From an uncultured Armatimonadota bacterium (lineage in GTDB: Bacteria > Armatimonadota > Fimbriimonadia > Fimbriimonadales > Fimbriimonadaceae), in the NCBI GenBank assembly GCA_903833215.1, contig CAILEM010000060.1, forward strand, positions 168,585-232,584: DNA of 64,000 nt. The letters are read 5' to 3'. Under the pieces are notes generated by a model that ran no database searches, had not been told where the DNA came from, and saw nothing but the letters and a program-made list of their open reading frames with translations. A program made the translations under genes and the position numbers. Below are positions 17,754 through 26,535 of this stretch, piece by piece (the first letter of the stretch is position 1; the number at the start of each line of letters is the position of its first letter).

Positions 17754-18500
17754 CTAAAGCAGTCCCTTTTCACGGCCATATTTCATGACCATCGCTTCCG
17801 CCAAATAGATCGGATGAACGTTTGGTAACGATGGCACATCTGCCTTGTTCGCGATAGGTTGCCACAGCTCCTTGATCATCCTATTTTGGGTGTCAGGAGT
17901 GAGTTCTGGGAATCGGTCACAGAACCGTCGCAGGGCATAGTACTCTTCCGCCGTGACCTTGCGTAGGTCGCCAATATGCGATTCAAGGGGATGAAATCCA
18001 ACCGTATGGGGCGCGACTGCAAATTTCGGAACGGTTCGCTTTTCGTAGCAAACGACGGTTCCTGCGATTAAGTCGCCGACTCGCTGCGAGCGAGGGTTGG
18101 TGAATATTGCAAGGAGTCCAACGAAATATGGGCCAGGCAACATGTCTGCCGGTCGCATGATGTTTCGCCCGAGAGCGGCCAAGAAGGTTATCGGGGTGCC
18201 ATCTGACATTCGAACTCGAATTCCAAATGCGCGCTTTCCAACCGTTTGGCCGTTCCACAAACCTTCGAGGAAGATGAAGTATGCGAATGGCAAAGCGAAT
18301 GCCAAGAATAGAATCAACCCACTGGCGAGGTACCGATCCAGCACCATGCCAGCAATGCTAGAAACCAGTGAAACACCGATGAATGTGGCCGTGATGAGCA
18401 GAACGTCGATAATATGCGCGCCAACGCGACTTCCCAGGCCCGCAAGCCGGTAAGTTAGGATGGTTTTCTCTGGGCTTAGGATCGTGAGGTCTTGATCCAT
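17754..18500 (-). CDS. RDD family membrane protein
   Basis: A 248-residue protein with an N-terminal RDD domain: RLAGLGSRVGAHIIDVLLI, then a long hydrophobic stretch, then the WNGQTVGKRAFGIRV and RVGDLIAGTVV motifs typical of the family. About 80 soluble C-terminal residues follow (TAEEYYALRRFCDRFPELT). RDD proteins are poorly understood; some act in ion transport. In many bacteria RDD genes cluster with DUF58, MoxR and SpoIIM genes. Here DUF58 starts 30 bases away in the opposite direction, and a SpoIIM gene is at 45307, so the cluster is partly kept. Confidence 0.88.
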   Translation of the reverse strand: MDQDLTILSPEKTILTYRLAGLGSRVGAHIIDVLLITATFIGVSLVSSIAGMVLDRYLASGLILFLAFALPFAYFIFLEGLWNGQTVGKRAFGIRVRMSDGTPITFLAALGRNIMRPADMLPGPYFVGLLAIFTNPRSQRVGDLIAGTVVCYEKRTVPKFAVAPHTVGFHPLESHIGDLRKVTAEEYYALRRFCDRFPELTPDTQNRMIKELWQPIANKADVPSLPNVHPIYLAEAMVMKYGREKGLL

Positions 18501-18529
18501 CAGGGGATGCTACCTTCGAGGCATTACGG

Positions 18530-19837
18530 ATGGTACCTACCAAAAGATTCTGGGCTTTGGTTGCGGCAGGAATTCCGATTGCTGCGGTGGCCGCGGCTGC
18601 CGGATCTCCTATGGTCGCGGTCGTGTACGACGTACTCCTCATCCTTGTCGCGTACGGTTCAGCGTTTCTCGCACCGTCAACGAGTCGCCTTACGCTCAAG
18701 CGAAAATTCGATACTGTCCTCTCCGTCCGTGCTGCCAACAAGATCACGCTGACTCTGGAAAATGAGGGCCTTGAAACGATTTCGGCAACTTTGCGCGATG
18801 AACCCCCTCCCTTATTCGCCGCCACCCGCAAAGAATTCAAGGTAAAGATCCCATCGCGCCACCCGATCGAGCTGACATACCACGTCACGCCATCGGAAAG
18901 GGGATCGGAATCATTCCGCGGGACCCATCTTCGGGTCGAGTGTCCGTTGGGTCTTGTGCTCAAGGAAGTTCGCCTTGCGACTGAAGAGCCCGTGCGTGTC
19001 TATCCCAACGTTCTCGCCTTGCGAGAGTTCGATCTGCTCAAGCAACATGGACGCCTTAAAGAGTTAGGCATTCGGAAGTCACGATCTCGTGGCCTTGGCA
19101 CCGAATTTGAGTCTCTTCGAGACTACGGCGAAGGAGACGACTATCGAAAAATCGACTGGAAAGCCTCGGCTCGACGCGGCAAGCTCGTCGTCCGCCAATT
19201 CGAACAAGAGCGCAACCAGTGCGTCATCGTTTGCATCGACATCGGCCGGCACATGCTTGCCGAAGTCCACGGTGTGCGCAAACTCGACCACGTGCTCGAC
19301 GCGCTGCTCATGCTTGTGAATGCCGCTGCACTCGCTGGTGACTTTGTCGGTCTGTTGGTCTATGCCGACACCGTTCGACGTTATATTCCGCCTCGTAAGG
19401 GACGTGCCCAGGTTGGAATCATCATCAACGCAGTTCACGACCTGGTCGCCGAGCCTGTGGAGTCCGACCCGATCGCCGCATTCGCCTATCTTGCAACGCG
19501 CTGGAAGCGCCGATCGCTGGTCGTCAATTTCACGGATTACGAGGATGTCGACCGGGCTCGAGATTTGGCAACCTCATTTGGCCCGATCGCTCGTCGACAC
19601 CTCGCCCTCATCTGTCGCGTTCAAGACCCTCGTATCGAAGAGGTGCTACGGGGACGTGTCGCGACGATCGAGGATATGTACCAGAAAGCGGCGGGAACCA
19701 TGCTCATGGAAGACCGGAGGGCAGCTACTTCGATCGTTGGCAGCGCCGGGATCCATAATCTAGATTCAGAACCACAAGATTTGGCAGCAAAGCTTGTGAG
19801 CTACTACTTCCTCGTCAAAGAACGCAGCCTTCTCTAA
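18530..19837 (+). CDS. DUF58 domain protein
   Basis: A 435-residue protein with one or two N-terminal membrane helices (about 5-45), a beta-rich middle and a C-terminal DUF58/von Willebrand-like region. The DUF58 signature is clear: GLGTEFESLRDYGEGDDYRKIDW followed by KASARRGKLVVRQFEQE, and the VIVCIDIGRHM strand. Such proteins are usually partners of MoxR-type AAA ATPases and may assemble membrane-associated complexes. No MoxR gene is visible here. It is divergent from the RDD gene, sharing a 30-base gap, and is followed after 5 bases by the rhodanese gene. Confidence 0.9.
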   Translation: MVPTKRFWALVAAGIPIAAVAAAAGSPMVAVVYDVLLILVAYGSAFLAPSTSRLTLKRKFDTVLSVRAANKITLTLENEGLETISATLRDEPPPLFAATRKEFKVKIPSRHPIELTYHVTPSERGSESFRGTHLRVECPLGLVLKEVRLATEEPVRVYPNVLALREFDLLKQHGRLKELGIRKSRSRGLGTEFESLRDYGEGDDYRKIDWKASARRGKLVVRQFEQERNQCVIVCIDIGRHMLAEVHGVRKLDHVLDALLMLVNAAALAGDFVGLLVYADTVRRYIPPRKGRAQVGIIINAVHDLVAEPVESDPIAAFAYLATRWKRRSLVVNFTDYEDVDRARDLATSFGPIARRHLALICRVQDPRIEEVLRGRVATIEDMYQKAAGTMLMEDRRAATSIVGSAGIHNLDSEPQDLAAKLVSYYFLVKERSLL

Positions 19838-19842
19838 AAATC

Positions 19843-20226
19843 ATGCCTAAATCGCTACACGACTTTGTCACCGCCGCCCTCCAAGAAGTCACTGAAGTCA
19901 CTCCCGAAGAGGTCACCGAGATCCAGAAGCAAGGGGGCACGTTGATCCTGGATGTCCGTGAGCCGAATGAGTTTTCGGAAGGTCATCTTGTCGGTGCCAT
20001 CAACATCCCCCGCGGATTCTTGGAGGTCAAAGCCGACCTAGAGCATTACAAGAGGGACGAGCGACTTGCCGACCGAACCCAGGAGATCGTTTGCTACTGC
20101 GGCGGCGGCCACCGTAGCGCCCTTGCTGCAAAGACTCTTCAAGAAATGGGGTTTGAAAGCGTGCTCAGCATGAAAGAGGGCTGGACCGGTTGGATCGGTC
20201 GAAATTTGCCCACAACGCTCGACTAG
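19843..20226 (+). CDS. Rhodanese-like domain protein
   Basis: A 127-residue single-domain rhodanese. It has GGTLILDVREPNEFSEGHLVGAINIP split as the usual N-terminal strand and EGHI-type motif, and the active-site loop CYCGGGHRSALAAKTL, in which the first Cys (IVCYCGGG region) would carry the persulfide. It could act in sulfur transfer or detoxification; the substrate cannot be told. It follows DUF58 by 5 bases and is followed by a lipoprotein gene. No signal peptide is visible, so a cytoplasmic location is likely. Confidence 0.9.
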   Translation: MPKSLHDFVTAALQEVTEVTPEEVTEIQKQGGTLILDVREPNEFSEGHLVGAINIPRGFLEVKADLEHYKRDERLADRTQEIVCYCGGGHRSALAAKTLQEMGFESVLSMKEGWTGWIGRNLPTTLD

Positions 20227-20240
20227 CAATCTCCGTATTG

Positions 20241-20708
20241 ATGACTATGCGACCACTAGCCCTTACCGCATTTGCCTTGGCCGTCTGCCTCATCGCGGGG
20301 TGCTCATCTGCGTCCAAGCAACTTGTGGGCACATGGAAGGGTGAAATCCTGCCACCTGTCGCCGCAAAGACGCCTCCACCTTCCAATTCGTCGAACCCGA
20401 TTGAGGGCTTTGGAAAGGCGCTTGAACAAGGCTTGCAGGGGTTTGTCAATGCCGTCGTGGGTCCGATGACAGTCGAATTCAACGCCGACGGAAAATACAA
20501 AATCTCGTTGTCGCTTGGTAGCCAAACGGGGACGTACTCCGTGAGTGGCAACGAAGTCACCTTGACGCCCGACAAAACGGACGGCAAGTCGAAGATCGAC
20601 ATCAGCAAGTTGGTCCTCTCAGAAGATGGCAAGGTTCTGCGCACGAAAAAGGAATTCAATTCCGACTCCGTGTTTGAGCTGAAAAAGCAACCAGATCAAC
20701 CCAAGTAA
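20241..20708 (+). CDS. Small lipoprotein of unknown function
   Basis: About 155 residues with a clear lipoprotein signal: basic start, hydrophobic stretch and lipobox LIAGC near residue 19. The mature part begins SSASKQLVGTWKGEI and later has FNADGKYKISLSLGSQTGTYSVSGNEVTL, a pattern of lipocalin-like or DUF4923-like small proteins. It resembles the three lipoproteins at 25489-26934, which share the VGxWK opening and a GxWxxxDxxV strand. The start is at ATG 20241, or ATG 20247. Function unknown. Confidence 0.75.
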   Translation: MTMRPLALTAFALAVCLIAGCSSASKQLVGTWKGEILPPVAAKTPPPSNSSNPIEGFGKALEQGLQGFVNAVVGPMTVEFNADGKYKISLSLGSQTGTYSVSGNEVTLTPDKTDGKSKIDISKLVLSEDGKVLRTKKEFNSDSVFELKKQPDQPK

Positions 20709-20717
20709 ACTATAGGG

Positions 20718-21176
20718 GTGGCCACGTATCGCGTCTGCAAGACGTTCACCGTCGAAAGCGGACATATGCTCAGCAAGCACCCCGAGCGCTGCAAGTACCC
20801 TCACGGGCACACACGCACGGTCGAAGTTGTTGTGGCTGGCGAAAGCCTAGATGCCAATGGGATGTTGGTCGACTTCAAGGCGCTTAAGTTGGCCCTCCAG
20901 GATCATATCGAACGGTACGACCACTCCATGGCGGTTAATTCGAGCGATCCATTGCTACCGACGTTACAGAAGATGTACCCCGCCGATGCCGTGGTCGTCT
21001 TTGAAGACATGGAGCCGACGACCGAGGCAATTGCCCGCGAAATCTTTGATTTCGTCAGCCAGACGTTGGACCAGGGTTTCCAGGAAGCGCATTACCAAAT
21101 CCATCCAGGTCAGGTGCGTCTAGAGCGAGTGCGTGTCTGGGAGACCCCATCAAGCTGGGCCGAATACGGCGTGTAG
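20718..21176 (+). CDS. queD: 6-carboxytetrahydropterin synthase QueD
   Basis: QueD converts dihydroneopterin triphosphate to 6-carboxytetrahydropterin, the first committed step of queuosine synthesis. The 152-residue protein has the Zn-binding histidines in ESGHMLSKH and YPHGHTRTVEV, a Cys at ERCKYP that matches the catalytic Cys, GMLVDFKALK, RYDHSM and the PTTEAIAREIF segment. The start is GTG 20718. No queC, queE or queF gene is next to it, so the pathway genes are scattered. Confidence 0.93.
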   Translation: MATYRVCKTFTVESGHMLSKHPERCKYPHGHTRTVEVVVAGESLDANGMLVDFKALKLALQDHIERYDHSMAVNSSDPLLPTLQKMYPADAVVVFEDMEPTTEAIAREIFDFVSQTLDQGFQEAHYQIHPGQVRLERVRVWETPSSWAEYGV

Positions 21177-21180
21177 AAAC

Positions 21181-21636
21181 ATGAAAAACGTCCGCAACCT
21201 TGCCGCCGGTTTGGTTCTCGGAGTCATTGGGTTTGCGTGCGTCGCTGGTCTACTTCTGTACGCCATCAACCAAGCCAAACCGTCCCAAATCGTGCGAATC
21301 AACAGCGAGAACCCGGCCCTACAAAAGGCGATTGGTGAAGCCCAAAAAGGCATGGACGATTTCATCAAGGCACTCAATGCTCCTAAGCCTGACCAGCGCT
21401 TTGCCGTGAAAGGTACCTTCCAAACCCTAGGTGGTCCGGAATATTTGTGGGTGCGAAAGCCCGTCTTTAAGGATGGCAATTTCTCCGGCGAACTCGATCA
21501 ACAACCGATCGCCCTCACTGGCAAACACAAGGGTGATCCGGTCAGCTTCGCCAAGAAAGACGCCGTCGATTGGCTGATCAAAGACGACAATGGCATTCGA
21601 GGAACCTTTACGGAAAAGGTGCTGGTCGGGCATTAG
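21181..21636 (+). CDS. DUF2314 domain protein with N-terminal anchor
   Basis: A 151-residue protein. Residues 5-30 form a single membrane helix (LAAGLVLGVIGFACVAGLLLY). The rest matches DUF2314: FAVKGTFQT, EYLWVRKPVFKDGNFSGELDQQP, then KGDPVSFAKKDAVDWLI. DUF2314 proteins such as YegJ have unknown roles. It starts 4 bases after the queD stop and is probably co-transcribed. No signal for a lipobox is present. Confidence 0.82.
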   Translation: MKNVRNLAAGLVLGVIGFACVAGLLLYAINQAKPSQIVRINSENPALQKAIGEAQKGMDDFIKALNAPKPDQRFAVKGTFQTLGGPEYLWVRKPVFKDGNFSGELDQQPIALTGKHKGDPVSFAKKDAVDWLIKDDNGIRGTFTEKVLVGH

Positions 21637-21730
21637 TCGGCGCGATGACCGCTGGTAGGTGTAGAATTCTCGAACCCGCAGCGTCGCAGGTGTGTTCACC
21701 GCTTCGCGCGTCTGAAGTGAGAACTGCCGA

Positions 21731-23797
21731 TTGAAGACACCAGTGCCAACTCGCGAGGAGTTTCTGTATTTCTCCACTCCGGAGAAACTCCTTTTTTACA
21801 TCCTTGTGTTCTTGTCGCTTGCCTATATGGCGAGCCAAATCATCAGTCGTGTTCGACTTTGGCTTCAAGGCAAGCCGATTGACTGGTACAAAACGCGCAC
21901 AGGGCGTAGTTATTGGGTGCCCACCAAGGAAGGCATTCAGCACTGGGTGACGAACATAGTCGTGTTCGTTCTTGGCCAAAAGAAGGTGCGCAGCTCCAGG
22001 CCGAAATCAGGTGCTCCGATGCATCTGATGATCTTCTACGGGTTTTTCACCCTGTTTCTGGCCACCACACTGTTCGCGATCAACACGTACTCGCCGATAA
22101 AATTCCATCACGGTAATTACTACTTGGCCTACGAAATGGTCGTCGACATCATGGGGGTAGCGTTCCTCATAGGCGTTGCCTGGGCCGCGATGAGGCGCTA
22201 TCTCAACCTCAAATCGGAGCTTGGTAGGGCAATGGTTGATGAGCCGAAGCAGCTAATCCAGCGTCGTCGCTGGCCCATGAGTCAGTCGGCCAACGACTTC
22301 TGGACTCTAGGTCTGTTGTTCATCATGGGTGTTACGGGTTATTGGCTCGAGGCGGCCCGCATGTCGGCGGATCCTCAGCCGTTCGACTGGTCAGCTCCTG
22401 TCGGTCACCTTTGGGCTCAATTCCAGGGGCCATTCAGTCCATTGGCTTACAAGGTCGTGTGGTGGTTCCACATGGTGTGGGTGTTCGCGTTCTTCTGCGT
22501 GCTTCCCAAGATGCGACTTCGCCACGTGATGATGGCAATTTTCACGACTGCCGGCAAGTCGGATACCCCGATGGGCAAGCTCAAGTCGATCAGCATGGAA
22601 GAGGTCGAACAGACCGAGCAGATCGGAGTGAAGTTCGGCAAAGACCTTTCTCGCTGGCACTTGATGTCGTTGGACGCCTGCATGGAATGTGGGCGCTGCA
22701 CCGAAGTGTGTCCGGCATGGAATGTCGGCAAGCTCCTCAACCCCAAACAGATCGTTCAGGATATTCGCGGAGCCCATCAGGCTGGTCTTGAAATCGCCCC
22801 GGCTATCGGTGAAGAAGCGTTGTGGGCTTGTACGACATGTAACGCATGCGTGGAAGCCTGTCCGGTTCTGATTCGCCATGTGGACCTCATCGTGGATGTG
22901 CGTCGGAACTTGGTGAGTGAAGGGCAGTTGAGTGGTTCGTCGGCGACAATGCTTCGCCAGACCGCCAGTACGAGCAACGCATGGGGACAATCCGCGAGCA
23001 CTCGCGAAGACTGGATGAAGGGACTGGATATCCCCCTCTGCCGCGATGGAGTCGAATTCGACTTTCTGTTCTGGGTTGGCTGCGCAGGAGCCACGGATCC
23101 AAACGCGGTGAAAACCACCAAGGCCACCGCTGAACTACTGAAGAAGGCCGGGGTCAAATTCGCATGTCTCGGTAAAGAAGAAGCATGCACCGGCGATCCC
23201 GCTCGTCGGGTTGGAGAGGAGTTCCTCTTCCAAGAAAAGGCACAGCAAAACGCCTCCGTGTTTGAGAAGTACGGTGTGAAGAAAGTTGTGACGACATGCC
23301 CACACTGCATGAACAGCCTGAAGCATGAGTACGGCGAATTTGGCGCGAACCTCGAGGTGTATCACCACTCGCAACTCCTGCAAGATCTCGTATCGAAAGG
23401 CAGTCTTTTGGCGGCCAAACCCAAGCGCGGCGAAGTCGCGTTCCATGATCCGTGCTATTTGGCTCGCGTCAACGAAGAGAGTCAGGCACCACGAGATCTC
23501 CTCTCAAACGAAGTAGTCGAACCGGAGCATGCCAAGCACAAGACGCTCTGCTGCGGTGCCGGCGGTGGACGCATGTGGATGGAGGAGACTCTCGCCCAAC
23601 GTCCGGCGAATCGCCGCACCGAAGAGCTGCTCGCAACCGGTGCCACAACGGTAGCAGTAGGTTGTCCGTTCTGCCGAATCATGCTCGGTGATAGCATCAA
23701 GCAAGTCCGGCCCAATGATGAAATCAAGCTTCTGGACTTGGCCGAGCTTCTCCAAGAAGCGAACGCCGCGAGCCCCGAAACGTATCCTAATAATTAA
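21731..23797 (+). CDS. Membrane heterodisulfide reductase-like Fe-S oxidoreductase
   Basis: A 688-residue fusion. The N-terminal 260 residues have about five helices and resemble NarI/HdrE-type cytochrome b subunits. Then come two [4Fe-4S] ferredoxin motifs, CMECGRCTEVCP near 317 and CTTCNACVEACP near 367, and two CCG domains with CPHCMN near 524, CCGAGGGRMW near 607 and CPFC near 644. This is the layout of HdrDE-like or glycolate/lactate oxidase-type (LutA, GlpC) electron carriers. It could pass electrons from a dehydrogenase to quinone; the donor is unknown. The start is TTG 21731; GTG 21743 is possible. Confidence 0.9.
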   Translation: MKTPVPTREEFLYFSTPEKLLFYILVFLSLAYMASQIISRVRLWLQGKPIDWYKTRTGRSYWVPTKEGIQHWVTNIVVFVLGQKKVRSSRPKSGAPMHLMIFYGFFTLFLATTLFAINTYSPIKFHHGNYYLAYEMVVDIMGVAFLIGVAWAAMRRYLNLKSELGRAMVDEPKQLIQRRRWPMSQSANDFWTLGLLFIMGVTGYWLEAARMSADPQPFDWSAPVGHLWAQFQGPFSPLAYKVVWWFHMVWVFAFFCVLPKMRLRHVMMAIFTTAGKSDTPMGKLKSISMEEVEQTEQIGVKFGKDLSRWHLMSLDACMECGRCTEVCPAWNVGKLLNPKQIVQDIRGAHQAGLEIAPAIGEEALWACTTCNACVEACPVLIRHVDLIVDVRRNLVSEGQLSGSSATMLRQTASTSNAWGQSASTREDWMKGLDIPLCRDGVEFDFLFWVGCAGATDPNAVKTTKATAELLKKAGVKFACLGKEEACTGDPARRVGEEFLFQEKAQQNASVFEKYGVKKVVTTCPHCMNSLKHEYGEFGANLEVYHHSQLLQDLVSKGSLLAAKPKRGEVAFHDPCYLARVNEESQAPRDLLSNEVVEPEHAKHKTLCCGAGGGRMWMEETLAQRPANRRTEELLATGATTVAVGCPFCRIMLGDSIKQVRPNDEIKLLDLAELLQEANAASPETYPNN

Positions 23798-23800
23798 GAA

Positions 23801-24166
23801 ATGATAGTAGGTCTTGGTATCGATATGGTTGAGATCGAGCGGATTCGTCACGCGATGAAGAACCCTCGATTTGTTGAGCGCATCCTCACCCCCGCAGAGC
23901 GGGAGATCTGTACGACCGCCCAGAAAGTAGCCGGCCGATGGGCGGCCAAAGAGGCTGTTGCAAAAGCAGTCGGTCTCGCCCTGACCTGGCACGACGTCGA
24001 AATCCTGCCCGACGAACTTGGTCAACCAGTTGCCAAAGTCGCCTCGCGCCACATGGATCCCTCACGGCTTCGGCTCAAGGTCAGTATCTCCCACGAGCGA
24101 AACAACGCCGTCGCCGTAGCGATCCTAGAAAGGCTCGTCATCCATGCGCCGGAAAGGCTGATTTAG
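23801..24166 (+). CDS. acpS: Holo-[acyl-carrier-protein] synthase
   Basis: AcpS transfers 4'-phosphopantetheine from CoA to acyl carrier protein. The 121-residue protein has the expected GLGIDMVEIERI at the start, the RILTPAERE segment, GRWAAKEAVAKAVG with the catalytic Asp/Glu set, and SISHERNNAVAVA near the end. Length is normal. It begins 3 bases after the stop of the Fe-S protein and probably belongs to the same transcript. Confidence 0.95.
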   Translation: MIVGLGIDMVEIERIRHAMKNPRFVERILTPAEREICTTAQKVAGRWAAKEAVAKAVGLALTWHDVEILPDELGQPVAKVASRHMDPSRLRLKVSISHERNNAVAVAILERLVIHAPERLI

Positions 24167-24349
24167 GGTTGCTCAAAAATCCAGGTTAGGTGCCATTATT
24201 TGAGTGAGCTTGGTGAGTACGTGGTTCTTTCGTTAGCTGGCAAAAGCCTGTCACATCGGAGCAGCCGGAAACTTCGCCTTGGTTGCCATGACCTGCAGAT
24301 TGAGTTATTGCAATATCAACTATTCGAATGTTCGGTATACGCCTTACAT

Positions 24350-24377
24350 AAATTGTCCAATGGCCATTTGACAATTT
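24350..24377. promoter_or_regulatory. Palindrome before the DUF1016 gene
   Basis: A 28-base near-perfect palindrome: arms AAATTGTCCAAT and ATTTGACAATTT around GGCC, with one mismatch. It ends 13 bases before the ATG of the DUF1016 gene and could be an operator that covers the ribosome site or promoter, or an mRNA hairpin. The rest of the gap 24167-24349 has nothing recognisable. Confidence 0.5.
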
Positions 24378-24390
24378 CACGAGAACGATC

Positions 24391-25434
24391 ATGGATGAGA
24401 CAACTCCTGCCATCCCAAGCGAATACGGTCCCTTCCTAGAGGACCTCAAGAACCGGATCCGGTTGGCACAGGTGAGGGCGACCGTAGCGGTTAATAGTGA
24501 GCTGGTGATGCTCTACTGGAATATCGGCCGGCGGATCCTGACCGCCCAAGAGGCAGAAGGTTACGGAACCAGGATTGTCTCCAGACTCGCTGTCGACCTG
24601 TCCAGAGCATTCCCGGATACGAAGGGGTTCAGTCCTCGCAATCTCAACTATATGCTCGCTTTTGCGCGGGCATGGACGGACGAACAGGTTTTGCAGACAG
24701 TGTCTGCAAAACTGACTTGGTCACACAACATCGCGCTGTTGGAGAAGCTTCCGAAACCTGAACTACGTATCTGGTACGCCAATCAAGCTATCGCACATGG
24801 CTGGAGTTTGAGCGTGCTGGTTCACCAAATCGAGAGCAAGCTTTACGAACGCCAAGGCAAGGCCGTGACGAATTTCACTCACACGATGGTCGCACCGCAA
24901 TCCGATCTTGCTCGCCAGATCCTCAAAGATCCGTATAACTTTGAGTTCTTGACGTTGCAGGGCGATGTCGAGGAGCGTGAACTCGAAAAGGGGCTCATTG
25001 ACCACATACGGAAATTCCTTCTTGAGCTCGGTGCTGGCTTTGCCTTTGTTGGTAACCAATATCACATTGAAGTAGGTGGCGAGGACTTCTATATTGATCT
25101 TCTTTTCTATCACCTTAGGCTTCGTTGTTACGTAGTTATCGAACTCAAGACAGGCAAGTTCAAACCTGAATATGCTGGCAAACTGAATTTCTATCTTGCC
25201 GTTGTAGATGATCTTGTGCGGCATCCAGAAGACGCGCCCACGATCGGACTCATCTTATGCAAGGACAAGAGTCAGGTTGTCGCCGAATACGCCTTACGAG
25301 GCATGACTGCTCCCATGGGTGTCTCCGCTTATCAAATTACGGAAGTCTTGCCCGACACACTAAAAGGTAGCTTGCCAACAATTGCCGAGTTGGAGCATGA
25401 GTTCAGAGACTTCTCCAGTCCAGAAAATTCCTGA
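24391..25434 (+). CDS. DUF1016 family PDDEXK nuclease (YhcG-like)
   Basis: A 347-residue protein with an N-terminal DUF1016 region (LYWNIGRRILTAQ, YGTRIVSRLAVDLSRAFP, FSPRNLNYMLAFARAW) and a C-terminal PDDEXK nuclease domain. Catalytic residues are visible as EDFYIDLLFYH (Asp) and YVVIELKTGKFKPEYAGKL (ExK). YhcG-type proteins are widely encoded in defence and mobile regions and associate with restriction-type systems, but the natural substrate is uncertain. It stands alone here, without restriction genes. A 28-base palindrome just upstream suggests autoregulation. Confidence 0.9.
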   Translation: MDETTPAIPSEYGPFLEDLKNRIRLAQVRATVAVNSELVMLYWNIGRRILTAQEAEGYGTRIVSRLAVDLSRAFPDTKGFSPRNLNYMLAFARAWTDEQVLQTVSAKLTWSHNIALLEKLPKPELRIWYANQAIAHGWSLSVLVHQIESKLYERQGKAVTNFTHTMVAPQSDLARQILKDPYNFEFLTLQGDVEERELEKGLIDHIRKFLLELGAGFAFVGNQYHIEVGGEDFYIDLLFYHLRLRCYVVIELKTGKFKPEYAGKLNFYLAVVDDLVRHPEDAPTIGLILCKDKSQVVAEYALRGMTAPMGVSAYQITEVLPDTLKGSLPTIAELEHEFRDFSSPENS

Positions 25435-25488
25435 AAGTTCAAATTGACCCCATCCAGCGGAATTGGGGATGGCCATGCCGTATAGAGT

Positions 25489-25899
25489 TCACGACTCGAC
25501 GCGAGTCATCGTACGGTCTAATCCGGTTTTGAGGTCGGCGGGGGCGAGGGTTTTGCCGTCTTCGCTAGGGGCAAGCACGAAGTCGATCGTCTCTTTTTTG
25601 AACTTGTCGAAATCGGCCTTGGTCATCTTCCGGGATTCGACCGGATAGCGTCGACGCAGAAAAACCTCTGGGGTCATACCTTTGATCTTTTCGACGGTGA
25701 CGGTCAACTTGCCATCGGAAAACGACCATTTACCTGTAGCGAGTCCTGATGACTGCGAGAACGTATGGTCAGGCGCGAATACGATCGTATCTCCAAGTTT
25801 GTCCTTCCACTTTCCAGAAATCGGATCGGCATTACCGCGGCACCCGAAACTAACGGCGATTCCCGCAACGGTGAGGGGAAGGAAGAATCTCTTGCGCAT
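25489..25899 (-). CDS. Small lipoprotein, tandem paralogue 1
   Basis: A 136-residue putative lipoprotein (lipobox-like VSFGC near residue 20). The mature part opens ISGKWKDKLGDTIVFAPDHTFSQ and has GKWSFSDGKLTVTVEKIKG, the same pattern as the two genes upstream. It is the last of three tandem paralogues on the minus strand, after a terminator that separates it from the middle one. Function unknown; the fold is probably a small beta-barrel or sandwich. Confidence 0.7.
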   Translation of the reverse strand: MRKRFFLPLTVAGIAVSFGCRGNADPISGKWKDKLGDTIVFAPDHTFSQSSGLATGKWSFSDGKLTVTVEKIKGMTPEVFLRRRYPVESRKMTKADFDKFKKETIDFVLAPSEDGKTLAPADLKTGLDRTMTRVES

Positions 25900-25925
25900 T
25901 GAAATCTATGAAACCTGATTGGGTG

Positions 25926-25960
25926 TAAAAATGGGCCGAGGACATCCGTCCTTGGCCCAT
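25926..25960 (-). terminator. Rho-independent terminator after lipoprotein paralogue 2
   Basis: On the minus strand an ATGGGCCAAGGAC arm pairs with GTCCTCGGCCCAT across a 4-base loop, with one G-T wobble, followed by TTTTT. It lies 10 bases after the stop of the gene at 25971-26435. Confidence 0.85.
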
Positions 25961-25970
25961 AAGCTGAAAA

Positions 25971-26435
25971 CTACTTCGCTTCGACTTTGGTGAGTGTGCC
26001 TTCGGCGCCAGTGGGCGTCTTCCCGCTGGTGGCGACGATATTCATCGTCTTGGCATCGTCGCTCAACGTGAAGTTTAGGCCCTTGATTTCTTCTAGGGCG
26101 CTCTTTCGAATTTCTGGAGTGACCATCTTTGGGTTTATTTTCTCGATCTGCGAAAGCTGGTCGTTGATGAATTGCTCAGCTGGTTTGCCGCCGATGGTTT
26201 CAATCGTCATCGTCACTTTCTTGTCCGAAAGCGACCACTTGCCCGCCACTAGTTGAGCGCCGGTGCCTTGGGAAATCGTTTTATCTGCTTTGAAAGTCAC
26301 GATTTGTCCTTTCGAGTCTTTCCAATCTCCCACTACCGCCGCGTCGGCGTTCTTGCAGCCACCAATCATAGATGCTGCAATTGCGGCAACGGCGATGACG
26401 CCCAGAGTTCTCGATCCTAGATGACGAATATTCAT
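25971..26435 (-). CDS. Small lipoprotein, tandem paralogue 2
   Basis: About 154 residues with a lipoprotein signal (MIGGC lipobox near 28). The mature part reads VVGDWKDSKGQIVTFKADKT, then VAGKWSLSDKKVTMTIETIGG. It is a paralogue of its two neighbours. The C-terminal half is rich in Lys and Glu. The start is at ATG 26435; a longer frame begins at 26456. A hairpin (CTTGCCA/TGGCAAG) lies at 26493-26514 between it and the next gene upstream. Function unknown. Confidence 0.72.
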   Translation of the reverse strand: MNIRHLGSRTLGVIAVAAIAASMIGGCKNADAAVVGDWKDSKGQIVTFKADKTISQGTGAQLVAGKWSLSDKKVTMTIETIGGKPAEQFINDQLSQIEKINPKMVTPEIRKSALEEIKGLNFTLSDDAKTMNIVATSGKTPTGAEGTLTKVEAK

Positions 26436-26535
26436 GTATTTTTTCCTTGGAGGCAATCCTTACTATTGCCGAGTTCCACCAGCCAACCGACCTCTTGCCA
26501 AGACCCTATGGCAAGTATTGCCTTAAGAAAATCAG

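Noticed and set aside
22391..22990. A 199-codon minus-strand frame in the Fe-S oxidoreductase gene
   Set aside because: Antisense shadow; it has no family pattern, while the plus frame has all Cys motifs.
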